Source: Phaseolus vulgaris (taxonomy: Eukaryota; Streptophyta; Magnoliopsida; Fabales; Fabaceae). From it: a DNA stretch of 64,000 nucleotides. The stretch is taken from NCBI RefSeq assembly GCF_000499845.2, contig NC_023755.2, forward strand, positions 28,392,217 to 28,456,216. The letters run 5' to 3'. The translations under genes and the position numbers were made by a program. Positions within the stretch are counted from its first letter, which is position 1. Each line of letters begins with the position of its first letter. Positions 14,024 through 25,728 of the stretch are shown in pieces. A model generated the notes under the pieces. The model saw only the letters and a program-made list of their open reading frames with translations, was not told the DNA's origin and ran no database searches.

Positions 14024-14245
14024 AAGTTGCAAACATTTAGTTAAGTAATACGCTGGTTTTCAATAGTTAAGATACTTTTAAACTATTATTATACAGAACA
14101 TTCACTTTCTTATAGTTTCCAAGGTTATAAAACCTTAGATTGTAAATGAAAGAAGTATTAAACACATCAAAACACAATTTTAACACATGAAATTGGTTTT
14201 CAAAGATATCATAAGTGTTTTCAATCAATTAATAGCGAAAAGAAC
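14024..14245. repeat. 222-bp deleted satellite unit
   Basis: Consecutive AAGTTGCAAAC anchors lie at 14024 and 14246, only 222 bp apart. The three ~100-bp subunits are missing, leaving only the long subunit. The cut falls at a subunit boundary, so this looks like unequal exchange between subunits. Confidence 0.85.
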
Positions 14246-17200
14246 AAGTTGCAAACATTTAGTTAAGTAATACGCTGGTTTTCAATAGTTAAGATACTTT
14301 TAAACTATTATTATTCAGAACATTCACTTTCTTATAGTTTCCAAGGTTATAAAACCTTAGATTGTAAATGAAAGAAGTATTAAACATATCAAAACACAAG
14401 TTTAACACATGAAATTGTTTTCAAAGATATCATAAGTGTTTCAATCAATTAATAGACCTTAGATTGTTAAAGAAGTATTGAACATATCAAAATACAATTT
14501 GAACACATGAAATGGTTTTTCAAAGGTATCATAAGTGTTTGAATCAATTAATAGACCTTAGATTGTAAAAAATATATTAAACATATGAAAACACAATATT
14601 AAACACATGAAATTGGTTTTCAAAGATATTCATAAGTGTTTCAATCAATCAATAGACTAAGATTGTAAAAGAAATCAAAACACAATTTTAACACATGAAA
14701 TTGGTTTTCAAAGATATCATAAGTGTTTTCAATCAATTAATAGCGAAAAGAACAAGTTGCAAACACTTAGTTAAGTAATACGCTTGTTTTCAATAGTTAA
14801 GATACTTTTAAACTATTATTATACAGAACATTCACTTTCTTATAGTTTCCAAGGTTATAAAACCTTAGATTGTAAATGAAAGAAGTATTAAACACATCAA
14901 AACACAATTTTAACACATGAAATTGGTTTCAAAGATATCATAAGTGTTTCAATCAATTAATAGACCTTAGATTGTAAAAGAAGTATTGAACATATCAAAA
15001 TACAATTTGAACACATGAAATGGTTTTTCAAAGGTATCATAAGTGTTTGAATCAATTAATAGACCTTAGATTGTAAAAAATATATTAAACATATGAAAAC
15101 ACAATATTAAACACATGAAATTGGTTTTCAAAGATATTCATAAGTGTTTCAATCAATCAATAGACTAAGATTGTAAAAGAAATCAAAACACAATTTTAAC
15201 ACATGAAATTGGTTTTCAAAGATATCATAAGTGTTTTCAATCAATTAATAGCGAAAAGAACAAGTTGCAAACATTTAGTTAAGTAATACGCTTGTTTTCA
15301 ATAGTTAAGATACTTTTAAACTATTATTATACAGAACATTCACTTTCTTATAGTTTCCAAGGTTATAAAACCTTAGATTGTAAATGAAAGAAGTATTAAA
15401 CATATCAAAACACAATTTTAACCCATGAAATTGTTTACAAAGATATCATAAGTGTTTCAATCAATTAATAGACCTTAGATTGTAAAAGAAGTATTGAACA
15501 TATCAAAATACAATTTGAACACATGAAATAGTTTTTCAAAGGTATCATAAGTGTTTGAATCAATTAATAGACCTTAGATTGTAAAAAATATATTAAACAT
15601 ATGAAAACACAATATTAAACACATGAAATTGGTTTTCAAAGATATTCATAAGTGTTTCAATCAATCAATAGACTAAGATTGTAAAAGAAATCAAAACACA
15701 ATTTTAACACATGAAATTGGTTTTCAAAGATATCATAAGTGTTTTCAATCAATTAATAGCGAAAAGAACAAGTTGCAAACATTTAGTTAAGTAATACGCT
15801 TGTTTTCAATAGTTAAGATACTTTTAAACTATTATTATACAGAACATTCACTTTCTTATAGTTTCCAAGGTTATAAAACCTTAGATTGTAAATGAAAGAA
15901 GTATTAAACATATCAAAACACAATTTTAACCCATGAAATTGTTTACAAAGATATCATAAGTGTTTCAATCAATTAATAGACCTTAGATTGTAAAAGAAGT
16001 ATTGAACATATCAAAATACAATTTGAACACATGAAATGGTTTTTCAAAGGTATCATAAGTGTTTGAATCAATTAATAGACCTTAGATTGTAAAAAATATA
16101 TTAAACATATGAAAACACAATATTAAACACATGAAATTGGTTTTCAAAGATATTCATAAGTGTTTCAATCAATCAATAGACTAAGATTGTAAATGAAATC
16201 AAAACACAATTTTAACACATGAAATTGGTTTTCAAAGATATCATAAGTGTTTTCAATCAATTAATAGCGAAAAGAACAAGTTGCAAACATTTAGTTAAGT
16301 AATACGCTTGTTTTCAATAGTTAAGATACTTTTAAACTATTATTATACAGAACATTCACTTTCTTATAGTTTCCAAGGTTATAAAACCTTAGATTGTAAA
16401 TGAAAGAAGTATTAAACATATCAAAACACAATTTTAACACATGAAATTGTTTTCAAAGATATCATAAGTGTTTCAATCAATTAATAGACCTTAGATTGTA
16501 AAAGAAGTATTGAACATATCAAAATACAATTTGAACACATGAAATGGTTTTTCAAAGGTATCATAAGTGTTTGAATCAATTAATAGACCTTAGATTGTAA
16601 AAAATATATTAAACATATGAAAACACAATATTAAACACATGAAATTGGTTTTCAAAGATATTCATAAGTGTTTCAATCAATCAATAGACTAAGATTGTAA
16701 AAGAAATCAAAACACAATTTTAACACATGAAATTGGTTTTCAAAGATATCATAAGTGTTTTCAATCAATTAATAGCGAAAAGAACAAGTTGCAAACACTT
16801 AGTTAAGTAATACGCTTGTTTTCAATAGTTAAGATACTTTTAAACTATTATTATACAGAACATTCACTTTCTTATAGTTTGCAAGGTTATAAAACCTTAG
16901 ATTGTAAATGAAAGAAGTATTACACATATCAAAACACAATTTTAACACATGAAATTGTTTATCAAAGATATCATAAGTGTTTCAATCAATTAATAGACCT
17001 TAGATTGTAAAAGAAGTATTGAACATATCAAAATACAATTTGAACACACGAAATAGTTTTTCAAAGGTATCATAAGTGTTTGAATAACTTAATAGACCTT
17101 AGATTGTAAAAAATATATTAAACATATGAAAACACAATTTTAAACACATGAAATTGTTTTTCAAAGATATTCATAAGTGTTTCAATCAATTAATAGACTA

Positions 17201-17982
17201 AGATTGTAAAAGAAATATTAAACATATCAAAACACAATTTTAAACACATGAAATTGGTTTTCAAAGATATCATAAGTGTTTTCAATCAATTAATAGCGAA
17301 AAGAAAAAGTTGCAAACATTTAGTTAAGTAATACGCTTGTTTTCAATAGTTAAGATACTTTTAAACTATTATTATACAGGACATTCACTTTGTTATAGTT
17401 TCCTAGGTTATAAAAGCTTAGATTGTAAATGAAAGAAGTATTAAACATATCAAAACACAATTTTAACACATGAAATTGTTTTTCAAAGATATCATAAGTG
17501 TTTCAATCCATTAATAGACCTTAGATTATAAAAGAAGTATTGAACATATCAAAATACAATTTGAACACATGAAATGGTTTTTCAAAGGTATCATAAGTGT
17601 TTGAATCAATTAATAGACCTTAGATTGTAAAAAATATATTAAACATATGAAAACACAATTTTAAACACATGAAATTGTTTTTCAAAGATATTCATCAGTG
17701 TTTCAATCAATTAATAGACTAAGATTGTAAAAGAAATATTAAACATATCAAAACACAATTTTACACACATGAAATTGGTTTTCAAAGATATCATAAGTGT
17801 TTTCAATCAATTAATAGCGAAAAGAACAAGTTGCAAACATTTAGTTAAGTAATACGCTGGTTTTCAATAGTTAAGATACTTTTAAACTATTATTATTCAG
17901 AACATTCACTTTCTTATAGTTTCCAAGGTTATAAAACCTTAGATTGTAAATGAAAGAAGTATTAAACATATCAAAACACAAG

Positions 17983-18959
17983 TGATGGAGATCAAGCCCA
18001 AGAGAACATGGAGGCCACTCATCAAGCTCAAGAAGAGGTGGAGGCACAAATGGAGGATGCCCATGGAGGTCAAAGTCCACCTCAAAGGATTACAAGAAGC
18101 ATGTTCAAAGCCTTGGGAGCAAGAGGACATTTATTTTCTCTTTTTGTAGTGTCTTTAGTTGAAGGTGCTTAGAGGGAAACCTTAGAAACCTCTTTTGTTA
18201 TAGCATCTTTTAGGTTTTAAATAGGACCTTTAGGGGGGTGTATTAGTAGATAGGTGTAGGTGTAGTTTTTGGGAGGTGTCATAGTAGAAAAAGGTCACAC
18301 CTCCCATGTGACTTGTTTTTGGTGGGAATTTCAAATGAGTTTATTTGAAATTTCCCACCTATTTTTCAGCACCTTAGGCTATAAATAGAGGTGCTTCCTT
18401 TGTAAAATTCAGATTTGAATTTTATCTAAAGAAACTATACTCAAAATTGGAGTGAGCATTTGGAGAGCTTTGAGCTTCTTCTCTAGTCTTATCTTGAAGG
18501 ACCATGGTTTCCTCAAGTGGCGGCTTCCACACTCATCTAGGAGCATCCATTCTTCTAGTGGCGTGATCATCCAACCATTCCTCCATCTTCATGAGCATTC
18601 TCTTCTCCTTCCTTTCTTCTTCTTCAATTTGTTCTTATTGCCTTGAGTTTTGAGTTGTTTTTGTTTCGGTTCCTTTAATTTTCCAGCACCTATTTTCTGT
18701 TTAGTTTTTAAATTCTGTTCGGTTCTTTTGTTTTGAAGTTCAATTCTGTTCGGTTTGTTCTTTTCCTTCTCCTTTGTTGATTCAATTTGACAATATTTGG
18801 TTCATCCAAATGAGTTTGGGATTTGGTACTTGTTTTGGTGAGTTCTTGATCTTAGAACTATGATCCAACTTCTAAGAAAGTGCCTCTACATTTTCCAGCT
18901 CAAGGTGATTCCTCAAAGTGTCAAGAATCTTGTTCTATGTGGCTATTGGAATCACATCA
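17983..18959 (+). repeat. 5' LTR of element B
   Basis: 977 bp, TG...CA, with the same length and apparently the same sequence as 24752-25728. It contains a TATA box at 18380-18387. The first ~190 bases are the copy of the region that encodes the polyprotein C-terminus in the 3' LTR. Confidence 0.95.
18380..18387 (+). promoter_or_regulatory. TATA box in 5' LTR of element B
   Basis: TATAAATA in the context GGCTATAAATAGAGG; the 3' LTR has it at 25149-25156. It is the likely core promoter for the genomic RNA. Confidence 0.7.
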
Positions 18960-20304
18960 TGTGGTATCATGAGTCTTAGGTTCATTCTTGTTTAATTGTT
19001 GAGTTGTGTGCACTTTATTTCAAGAGCTCTTTAATTTTTCTTGCAATTTAAGTTTCTGTTTTAGAATTTTAATTGAGTATTCTTGCTGTTTTTCTTTTGC
19101 TCCAAGTGTTTGTGGAAAGGTTTATGGCACTCATAATTCTTATGAGTATGGTTGCTCTTTTGGAATGGCATTATCCTTCCTAGAGTTTACCTTAAGCTTC
19201 CTTCCACTTGTTACAATTTGTGTTGTGTCTTTTAATTTTTGAATCTTGTTAAGTTTTGTCTTAGTCATGTTATTCCATATATGTCATTACTTCTAGTAGT
19301 ACTTTTATTGTTTTGATTGTTTCTTGCTTTGGTGTCATATATTTTTTTCTGAATTGATGTTGATCCTTTGAGCATTTTCTTTTTAGCATTGAGTTCATAC
19401 TTGTATTCTAGACCTATACAAGTTCCAATACATCATTTTCTATTATGTCTTTGCTAGTTCATCATCCTGTTTTTTTATTCCTATTAGGATTCCTCTGTTT
19501 CTGAAAAAAGTGCTTACTGTTTTTCCTTATTGCAATTGATTTACGTACTGTAAAATTCTGAAATTCTGGATTTGAGATATTGAAAGTGTTAGAAAAGAAT
19601 AGAAAAAAGAATCATTCAAAAATATGAAGTACACAAAAAATGATAAATAAAATAAAAAAAGTGTACATTCCTGCCGAAAAAAATACGGTAATCTGGCAGT
19701 GATTTTAAAAAATTTATTTCTCTCAATTGGCTTACTGTTTTTAATTGATTCCAGTGCCATTTTTGAGTTAACATCTTGAAGTTTCTGTGGTATAAATTTC
19801 ATAATCCAGTTCGCTCTACAACGTTCCAGTTAAATCAGTGAATATCAAACACAGTTTGCATTAAAAAAAAATTTCCAGTAGCTAAATTTTTTTTGTTTTC
19901 TTCATCTACTCTAGTGCTTTTCCTTAGGTATTCTTTTGTGTGCCTACTTTTCTCATTGAGTTCTTTATTTTCTTGTTTGTCTTTCATTCTTACTCTTTGA
20001 GTTTGTCTTACACATAGTTTTCCTTTTGCAATTACCTTTCCTTGCTTATACCTTTTCTTGTTTGTCTTTATTGTTTCATTGGTTTTGTGGTGGTTTGCTC
20101 TTAAGATTGGTGTGCTTGCTTTGACATATTTCATTTGAGGATTCCAAGGCCTCAAGATCAGATTGGTGCAAGAACATTATTTCTTTGAGAGTGATATCTT
20201 TTCAGCCTTAAATTCACTTCGGCAGTTTCAATTGGAAAGCTCACTGTTTTTGCTAATTTTTAACTTGTTTGCTGTTTTGTGTGTTTGCTGTTTTTTAATT
20301 ACAA
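18960..20304 (+). other. Primer-binding site and leader of element B
   Basis: The primer-binding site TGGTATCATGAG is at 18962-18973, two bases inside the LTR, with the same extra T as in copies 1-3. The remaining ~1.3 kb up to the gag ATG is T-rich and holds no supported gene. Stretches such as the one around 19315-19440 resemble the leaders of copies 1-3, which ties the families together. Confidence 0.8.
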
Positions 20305-23300
20305 ATGGCTGGATCTTCAAGTGATGCATCCTCCAAGCAGAATTCTCCTTCCAAAGCTTCAATTCTTGGTGAATTACATGAAGCTCAAAGAACAATTAGA
20401 AGGTTGGAAGAGAAATTGCAAAAGATGGAGGTCAAACAAACTAGACCATCTCCTTCTATCCATGATGGACATCATTCTCATAGACCATCTTCAAGAGCTT
20501 CTTCAAATGATGTTGGCCGTGAAGATGAGCATAGGAGAAGGAGACCTCCACCCCAAGTCCATGGACAAAGACATCATCACCAAGGGGAAAGAATTCACTA
20601 CGGCAATGGCTTCTACCATGATGCAAAGTCCAAGCTTCCTTCGGTCAAACTACCTTGTTTTAATGGTTCTAGTGATCCAAATGTGTATTTAGATTGGGAG
20701 GCTAAGTGTGAACAAATTTTTGAGATCCATGAGATCCAAGATGAGCATAAGCTCAAGCTAGCCACCCTAGAGTTTAGTGATTATGCCATGAAATGGTGGC
20801 ATGGGATTGTAAAGGACATTATCTATCACAAGGGTCCTCCCGTGGACTCTTGGAACTCTTTAAAGGATCATATGCGCGCTAGGTTTGTGCCCCCACATTT
20901 TAGGAAAGACCTCATGTTGAGACTCCAACGGTTTCAACAAGGCACGCTAAATGTGGATGAATATTATAAGGAGCTTGAGACGCTTGTGCTTAAAATTGAA
21001 TTAGAAGAAAGTGAAGAAGCCATGGTTGCTAGGTTTGTGAGTGGTCTTAGGAAGGATATCCAAGACATTGTTGAGTTACAAGAGTATTCATCATTGGGCT
21101 CTTTAGTTCATCTTGCAATGAAGGTGGAAGCCCAACTTGCTAAGAAAAACTCTTTTAAAAATGCTTCCAATAATGGATACTACTCCAAGTCTTGGAGAAA
21201 CAAAACTTCTTTTTCAAAACATCCTTCCAAAGATTCTTCTTTCAAACCCAAGGAATCTAAGCCATCAACATCTAGACCTAAGTCTCCCACTAGAACATCT
21301 AACACTAAATGCTTTAAATGTATGGGTTATGGTCATATTGCTGCAAATTGTCCTTCAAAACGAAGTATGTACATGCATGAGGGCATTGTAGTTAGTGAGC
21401 ATGATTCGGATTCTTCAAAGCATTCATTGCATTCTCATGCATCTAGTGAGGAAGAGAGTGAATGTCCACTTGAAGGGGACTTGTTAGTTGTGAGAAGACT
21501 TCTTGGACAAGTTTCACAACCTTTTGATGAAAGTCAAAGGGAAAATATTTTCCATACAAGATGTCTTATTCAAAACAACATTTGTTCCTTGATAGTGGAT
21601 GGGGGTAGTTGTGCAAATGTGGCTAGTACAAGAGTAGTAGATAAGCTTGGATTGCCTACTATCTCTCATACAAAGCCCTACAAATTACAATGGCTTAGTG
21701 AAGTAGGAGAAATAATTGTTAATAAACAAGTCCTCATCCATTTCTCCATTGGAAAATACAAAGATGAGGTATTATGTGATGTTGTGCCCATGGAAGCCAC
21801 TCATGTTCTTTTGGGAAGGCCTTGGCAATTTGATAGAAAAGTTTTACATGATGGCTTTACCAACAAATTATCTTTTGAATTCCATGGTCACAAGGTTACT
21901 TTAAAATCTCTCTCTCCAAGAGAAGTCCATGAGGACCAAGTTATCATGAAGAAAAAGAGGGAGAGTGAAAAAGATAAAAAAGATAAAAAAGATAAGAGTT
22001 CTAAGCCTACACTCCTTGTGTCTAGGCGTGACATTGAAAGGGAAATAGTGGCTCATCATCCTCTTTTTTTAGCCATCCCTAGAACTCTTAGCATAGAAAC
22101 ACTTGTTGATAGTCCTCATTGCTTGGAAAATTTGGTAGAAGAGTTCAAAGATGTGTTTCAAGATCCTCCAAATGGCCTTCCACCTTTGAGAGGGATTGAG
22201 CACCAAATTGATTTGATACCGGGCTCTTCTTTACCAAATCGTCCCGCATATAGGACCAATCCAAGTGAAACCAAGGAAATTCGCCAACAAGTTGAGGCTT
22301 TGATTGAAAAAGGGTGGGTGCAAGATAGCATGAGTCCTTGTGCTATGCCTATCATCTTAGTGCCAAAAAAGGATGGCACATGGCGAATGTGTTCGGATTG
22401 TAGGGCCATAAATAACATAACCATTAAGTATAGGCATCCCATACCTAGATTAGATGATTTGTTGGATGAATTACATGGTTCAAAAATCTTTTCAAAGATT
22501 GATCTTAAAAGCGGCTACAATCAAATCCGTATCAAACCGGGTGATGAATGGAAGACGGCTTTTAAGACCAACTTTGGTTTATATGAGTGGTTAGTTATGC
22601 CTTTTGGTTTAACTAATGCACCAAGTACCTTCATGCGCCTCATGCATCATGTTCTTAGACCTTTCATTGGTAAGTTTGTTGTGGTTTACTTTGATGACAT
22701 TCTCATTTATAGCTTATCTTTGAATGACCATAGGTTGCATGTTAGGCAAGTTTTGGAAACCCTTAGGAAGGAACATTTGTATGCTAACCTTGCTAAATGT
22801 ATGTTTGCTCTTGATCATATAGAATTCCTAGGGTTTGTTGTGAGTTGTAAAGGGGTCCATGTGGACAAAACCAAGGTGGTGGCCATTCAAAAGTGGCCTA
22901 CACCGAAATCTTTGAATGAGGTCCGAAGTTTTCATGGGCTTGCTTCTTTCTATAGAAGATTTGTCCCAAACTTTGGTACCATTGCCGCACCACTCAATGA
23001 CATAGTGAAAAAGGATGTGGTCTTTCATTGGGGAAAGCACAACAAAATGCTTTTGATACTTTGAAAGAAAAATTGACTAATGCTCCCATCTTGGCCCTTC
23101 CTAATTTCACTAAGACATTTGAGATTGAGTGTGATGCTTCAAGCATAGGTATTGGGGCTGTTCTCCTTCAAGAGGGCCACCCCATAGCCTATTTTAGTGA
23201 GAAATTGAAGGGAAGTCATCTCAACTATTCCACCTATGATAAGGAATTATATGCACTTGTTAGGGCTTTGTTTACTTGGCAACACTATCTTTTTCCCAAA

Positions 23301-24941
23301 GAGTTTGTGATACATAGTGATCATGAATCTCTTAAATATTTGAAAAGCCAAAACAAACTTAACAAGAGGCATGCTAAGTGGGTGGAATTCATTGAGCAAT
23401 TTCCTTATGTGATCAAACACAAGCAAGGCAAAATAAATATTGTGGCGGATGCTCTTTCTAGAAGATACACCTTGCTAAATCTTTTAACCTCTCAATATCT
23501 TGGTTTTGATCACATTAAGGAACTTTATCATGATGACCTTGATTTTTCTCTCCTCTATCAAGAGTGTCTTAAGGGAGGACACAAAGATTTTTTCATTCAA
23601 GATGGCTTTCTTTTTAAAGGAAAACGTCTTTGTGTTCCCCAATGCTCTATTAGATTATCTCTTGTTAGAGAAGCTCATGAGGGGGGCTTAATGGGACATT
23701 TTGGGGTTGCTAAAACTTTGGATGTGTTGCATGAACATTTCTTTTGGCCTCATATGCATAAACATGTTCATAGTTTGTGTGATAAATGCATAGCTTGCCG
23801 CAAAGCTAAATCTAAAATGCATCCCCATGGTCTTTATACTCCTCTTCCTATCCCTTCAATGCCTTGGGTAGATATATCTATGGATTTCATCTTAGGCTTA
23901 CCCAAGACATCAAAGGGAAAGGACTCCATTTTTGTGGTAGTGGATCGTTTTTCAAAAATGGCTCACTTTATTCCTTGCCACAAAGTGGATGATGCATGCC
24001 ACATTGCAAACCTCTTCTTCCAAGAAGTGGTTCGCTTGCATGGGATTCCTAGGTCTATAGTGTCCGATAGAGATCCTAAGTTCTTGAGTCACTTTTGGAA
24101 GACCTTGTGGGGCAAGCTTGGAACTAAGCTTTTATTTTCTACCACTTGCCACCCACAAACCGATGGTCAAACCGAGGTGGTAAATAGAACTTTGGGACAA
24201 CTATTGAGATGCTTAATTTCGGGGAATCCTAGAGTGTGGGAGAATTTACTACCCCATGTTGAGTTTGCATATAACCGAGTAGTAAATTCTACCACCTCCC
24301 ATTCTCCTTTTGAGGTGGTCTATGGGTTTAATCCCCTAACACCTCTTGATCTTCTTCCTATTCCCCTTCTTGACGATGTCTTGTGCAAAGATGGGGATGA
24401 AAAGGCTTCTTTTGTGAAAACTTTGCATAAAGACATCAAGAAGAGAATTGAGAAGAAGGTTGGCAAGTATGCTGAACTTGCCAATAAGAGGAGAAAAGCA
24501 TTGTTGTTTGATGAGGGCGATTGGGTTTGGCTTCACTTGAGGAAGGATCGTTTTCCTACTCAAAGGAAGTCCAAACTAATGCCTCGAGGGGATGGACCTT
24601 TCCAAGTCCTCAAGAGGATTAATGACAATGCTTATGAGTTAGATATGCCTGATACATTCTTAGGTAGTCATACTTTTAATGTCAGCGATCTAACTCCTTT
24701 TTCTGTAGGTCTCCAGAATTCGTGGTCGAATTCTCTCCAACTCGGGGAGTATGATGGAGATCAAGCCCAAGAGAACATGGAGGCCACTCATCAAGCTCAA
24801 GAAGAGGTGGAGGCACAAATGGAGGATGCCCATGGAGGTCAAAGTCCACCTCAAAGGATTACAAGAAGCATGTTCAAAGCCTTGGGAGCAAGAGGACATT
24901 TATTTTCTCTTTTTGTAGTGTCTTTAGTTGAAGGTGCTTAG
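20305..24941 (+). pseudogene. Gag-Pol polyprotein of element B, one frameshift
   Basis: The ATG at 20305 opens 919 codons. A second frame runs from about 23028 to 24941. They join if one A is restored in the AAA run near 23034, so this is one polyprotein with a single 1-bp deletion. First part: coiled-coil N-terminus (residues 20-45), Gag (about 110-260), CCHC knuckle CFKCMGYGHIAANC (336-349), protease with D432 in VDGGS, and RT with YFDD at 795-798. Second part (numbered from 23028): RNase H with D36, integrase HHCC finger (about 217-257), and catalytic D286, D347 and E383 with the DD35E spacing. The end has a GPF-type motif and an ITRSM tail encoded inside the 3' LTR, with no classical chromodomain. 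This fits CRM chromoviruses. A sequencing error in the A-run is possible. Confidence 0.92.
24744..24751 (+). other. Polypurine tract of element B
   Basis: A short purine stretch, GGGGAGTA (one T), abuts the 3' LTR at 24752. It is weaker than the tracts of copies 1-3 and lies inside the coding frame. Confidence 0.55.
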
Positions 24942-25728
24942 AGGGAAACCTTAGAAACCTCTTTTGTTATAGCATCTTTTAGGTTTTAAATAGGACCTTT
25001 AGGGGGGTGTATTAGTAGATAGGTGTAGGTGTAGTTTTTGGGAGGTGTCATAGTAGAAAAAGGTCACACCTCCCATGTGACTTGTTTTTGGTGGGAATTT
25101 CAAATGAGTTTATTTGAAATTTCCCACCTATTTTTCAGCACCTTAGGCTATAAATAGAGGTGCTTCCTTTGTAAAATTCAGATTTGAATTTTATCTAAAG
25201 AAACTATACTCAAAATTGGAGTGAGCATTTGGAGAGCTTTGAGCTTCTTCTCTAGTCTTATCTTGAAGGACCATGGTTTCCTCAAGTGGCGGCTTCCACA
25301 CTCATCTAGGAGCATCCATTCTTCTAGTGGCGTGATCATCCAACCATTCCTCCATCTTCATGAGCATTCTCTTCTCCTTCCTTTCTTCTTCTTCAATTTG
25401 TTCTTATTGCCTTGAGTTTTGAGTTGTTTTTGTTTCGGTTCCTTTAATTTTCCAGCACCTATTTTCTGTTTAGTTTTTAAATTCTGTTCGGTTCTTTTGT
25501 TTTGAAGTTCAATTCTGTTCGGTTTGTTCTTTTCCTTCTCCTTTGTTGATTCAATTTGACAATATTTGGTTCATCCAAATGAGTTTGGGATTTGGTACTT
25601 GTTTTGGTGAGTTCTTGATCTTAGAACTATGATCCAACTTCTAAGAAAGTGCCTCTACATTTTCCAGCTCAAGGTGATTCCTCAAAGTGTCAAGAATCTT
25701 GTTCTATGTGGCTATTGGAATCACATCA
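24752..25728 (+). repeat. 3' LTR of element B
   Basis: 977 bp, TG...CA. The polyprotein frame enters it and stops at 24941. No difference from the 5' LTR was noticed. Confidence 0.95.

Larger units (their letters stand above)
8120..17982. repeat. Satellite array, second segment (508/521-bp units)
   Basis: Continuous array between copy 1 and element B. Most units are 508 bp. Units near 13.0-14.0 kb and 17.0-18.0 kb are 521 bp. The 508 class lacks 11 bp between AAAGAAAT and CAAAACAC in the third subunit, plus two single bases. The first unit after copy 1 is 88 bp too long: the subunit with GATATTCATAAG occurs twice between 8185 and 8360. One unit near 14.0-14.25 kb is only 222 bp. The small open frames at its right edge belong to the LTR of element B. 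Confidence 0.95.
17983..25728 (+). mobile_element. Element B: nearly intact CRM-like chromovirus
   Basis: A 7746-bp element, TG...CA, with 977-bp LTRs (17983-18959 and 24752-25728) and a perfect TSD ACAAG (17978-17982 and 25729-25733). The LTRs have equal length and look identical by eye, so it is among the youngest insertions here. Order: 5' LTR, primer-binding site, 1.3-kb leader, gag-protease-RT-RNase H-integrase, polypurine tract, 3' LTR. The polyprotein continues into the 3' LTR, a CRM trait. One 1-bp frameshift separates RT from RNase H. The family is related to but distinct from copies 1-3, because its LTRs differ. Confidence 0.95.

Noticed and set aside
18452..18646. 64-codon frame in the element B LTR, repeated at 25221-25415
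   Set aside because: It lies in the R/U5 region downstream of the TATA box and is identical in both LTRs simply because the LTRs are; no recognisable protein.
19527..20155. Minus-strand frames of 91 and 106 codons in the leader of element B
   Set aside because: Low-complexity, no domain, no counterpart in the homologous leaders of copies 1-3.
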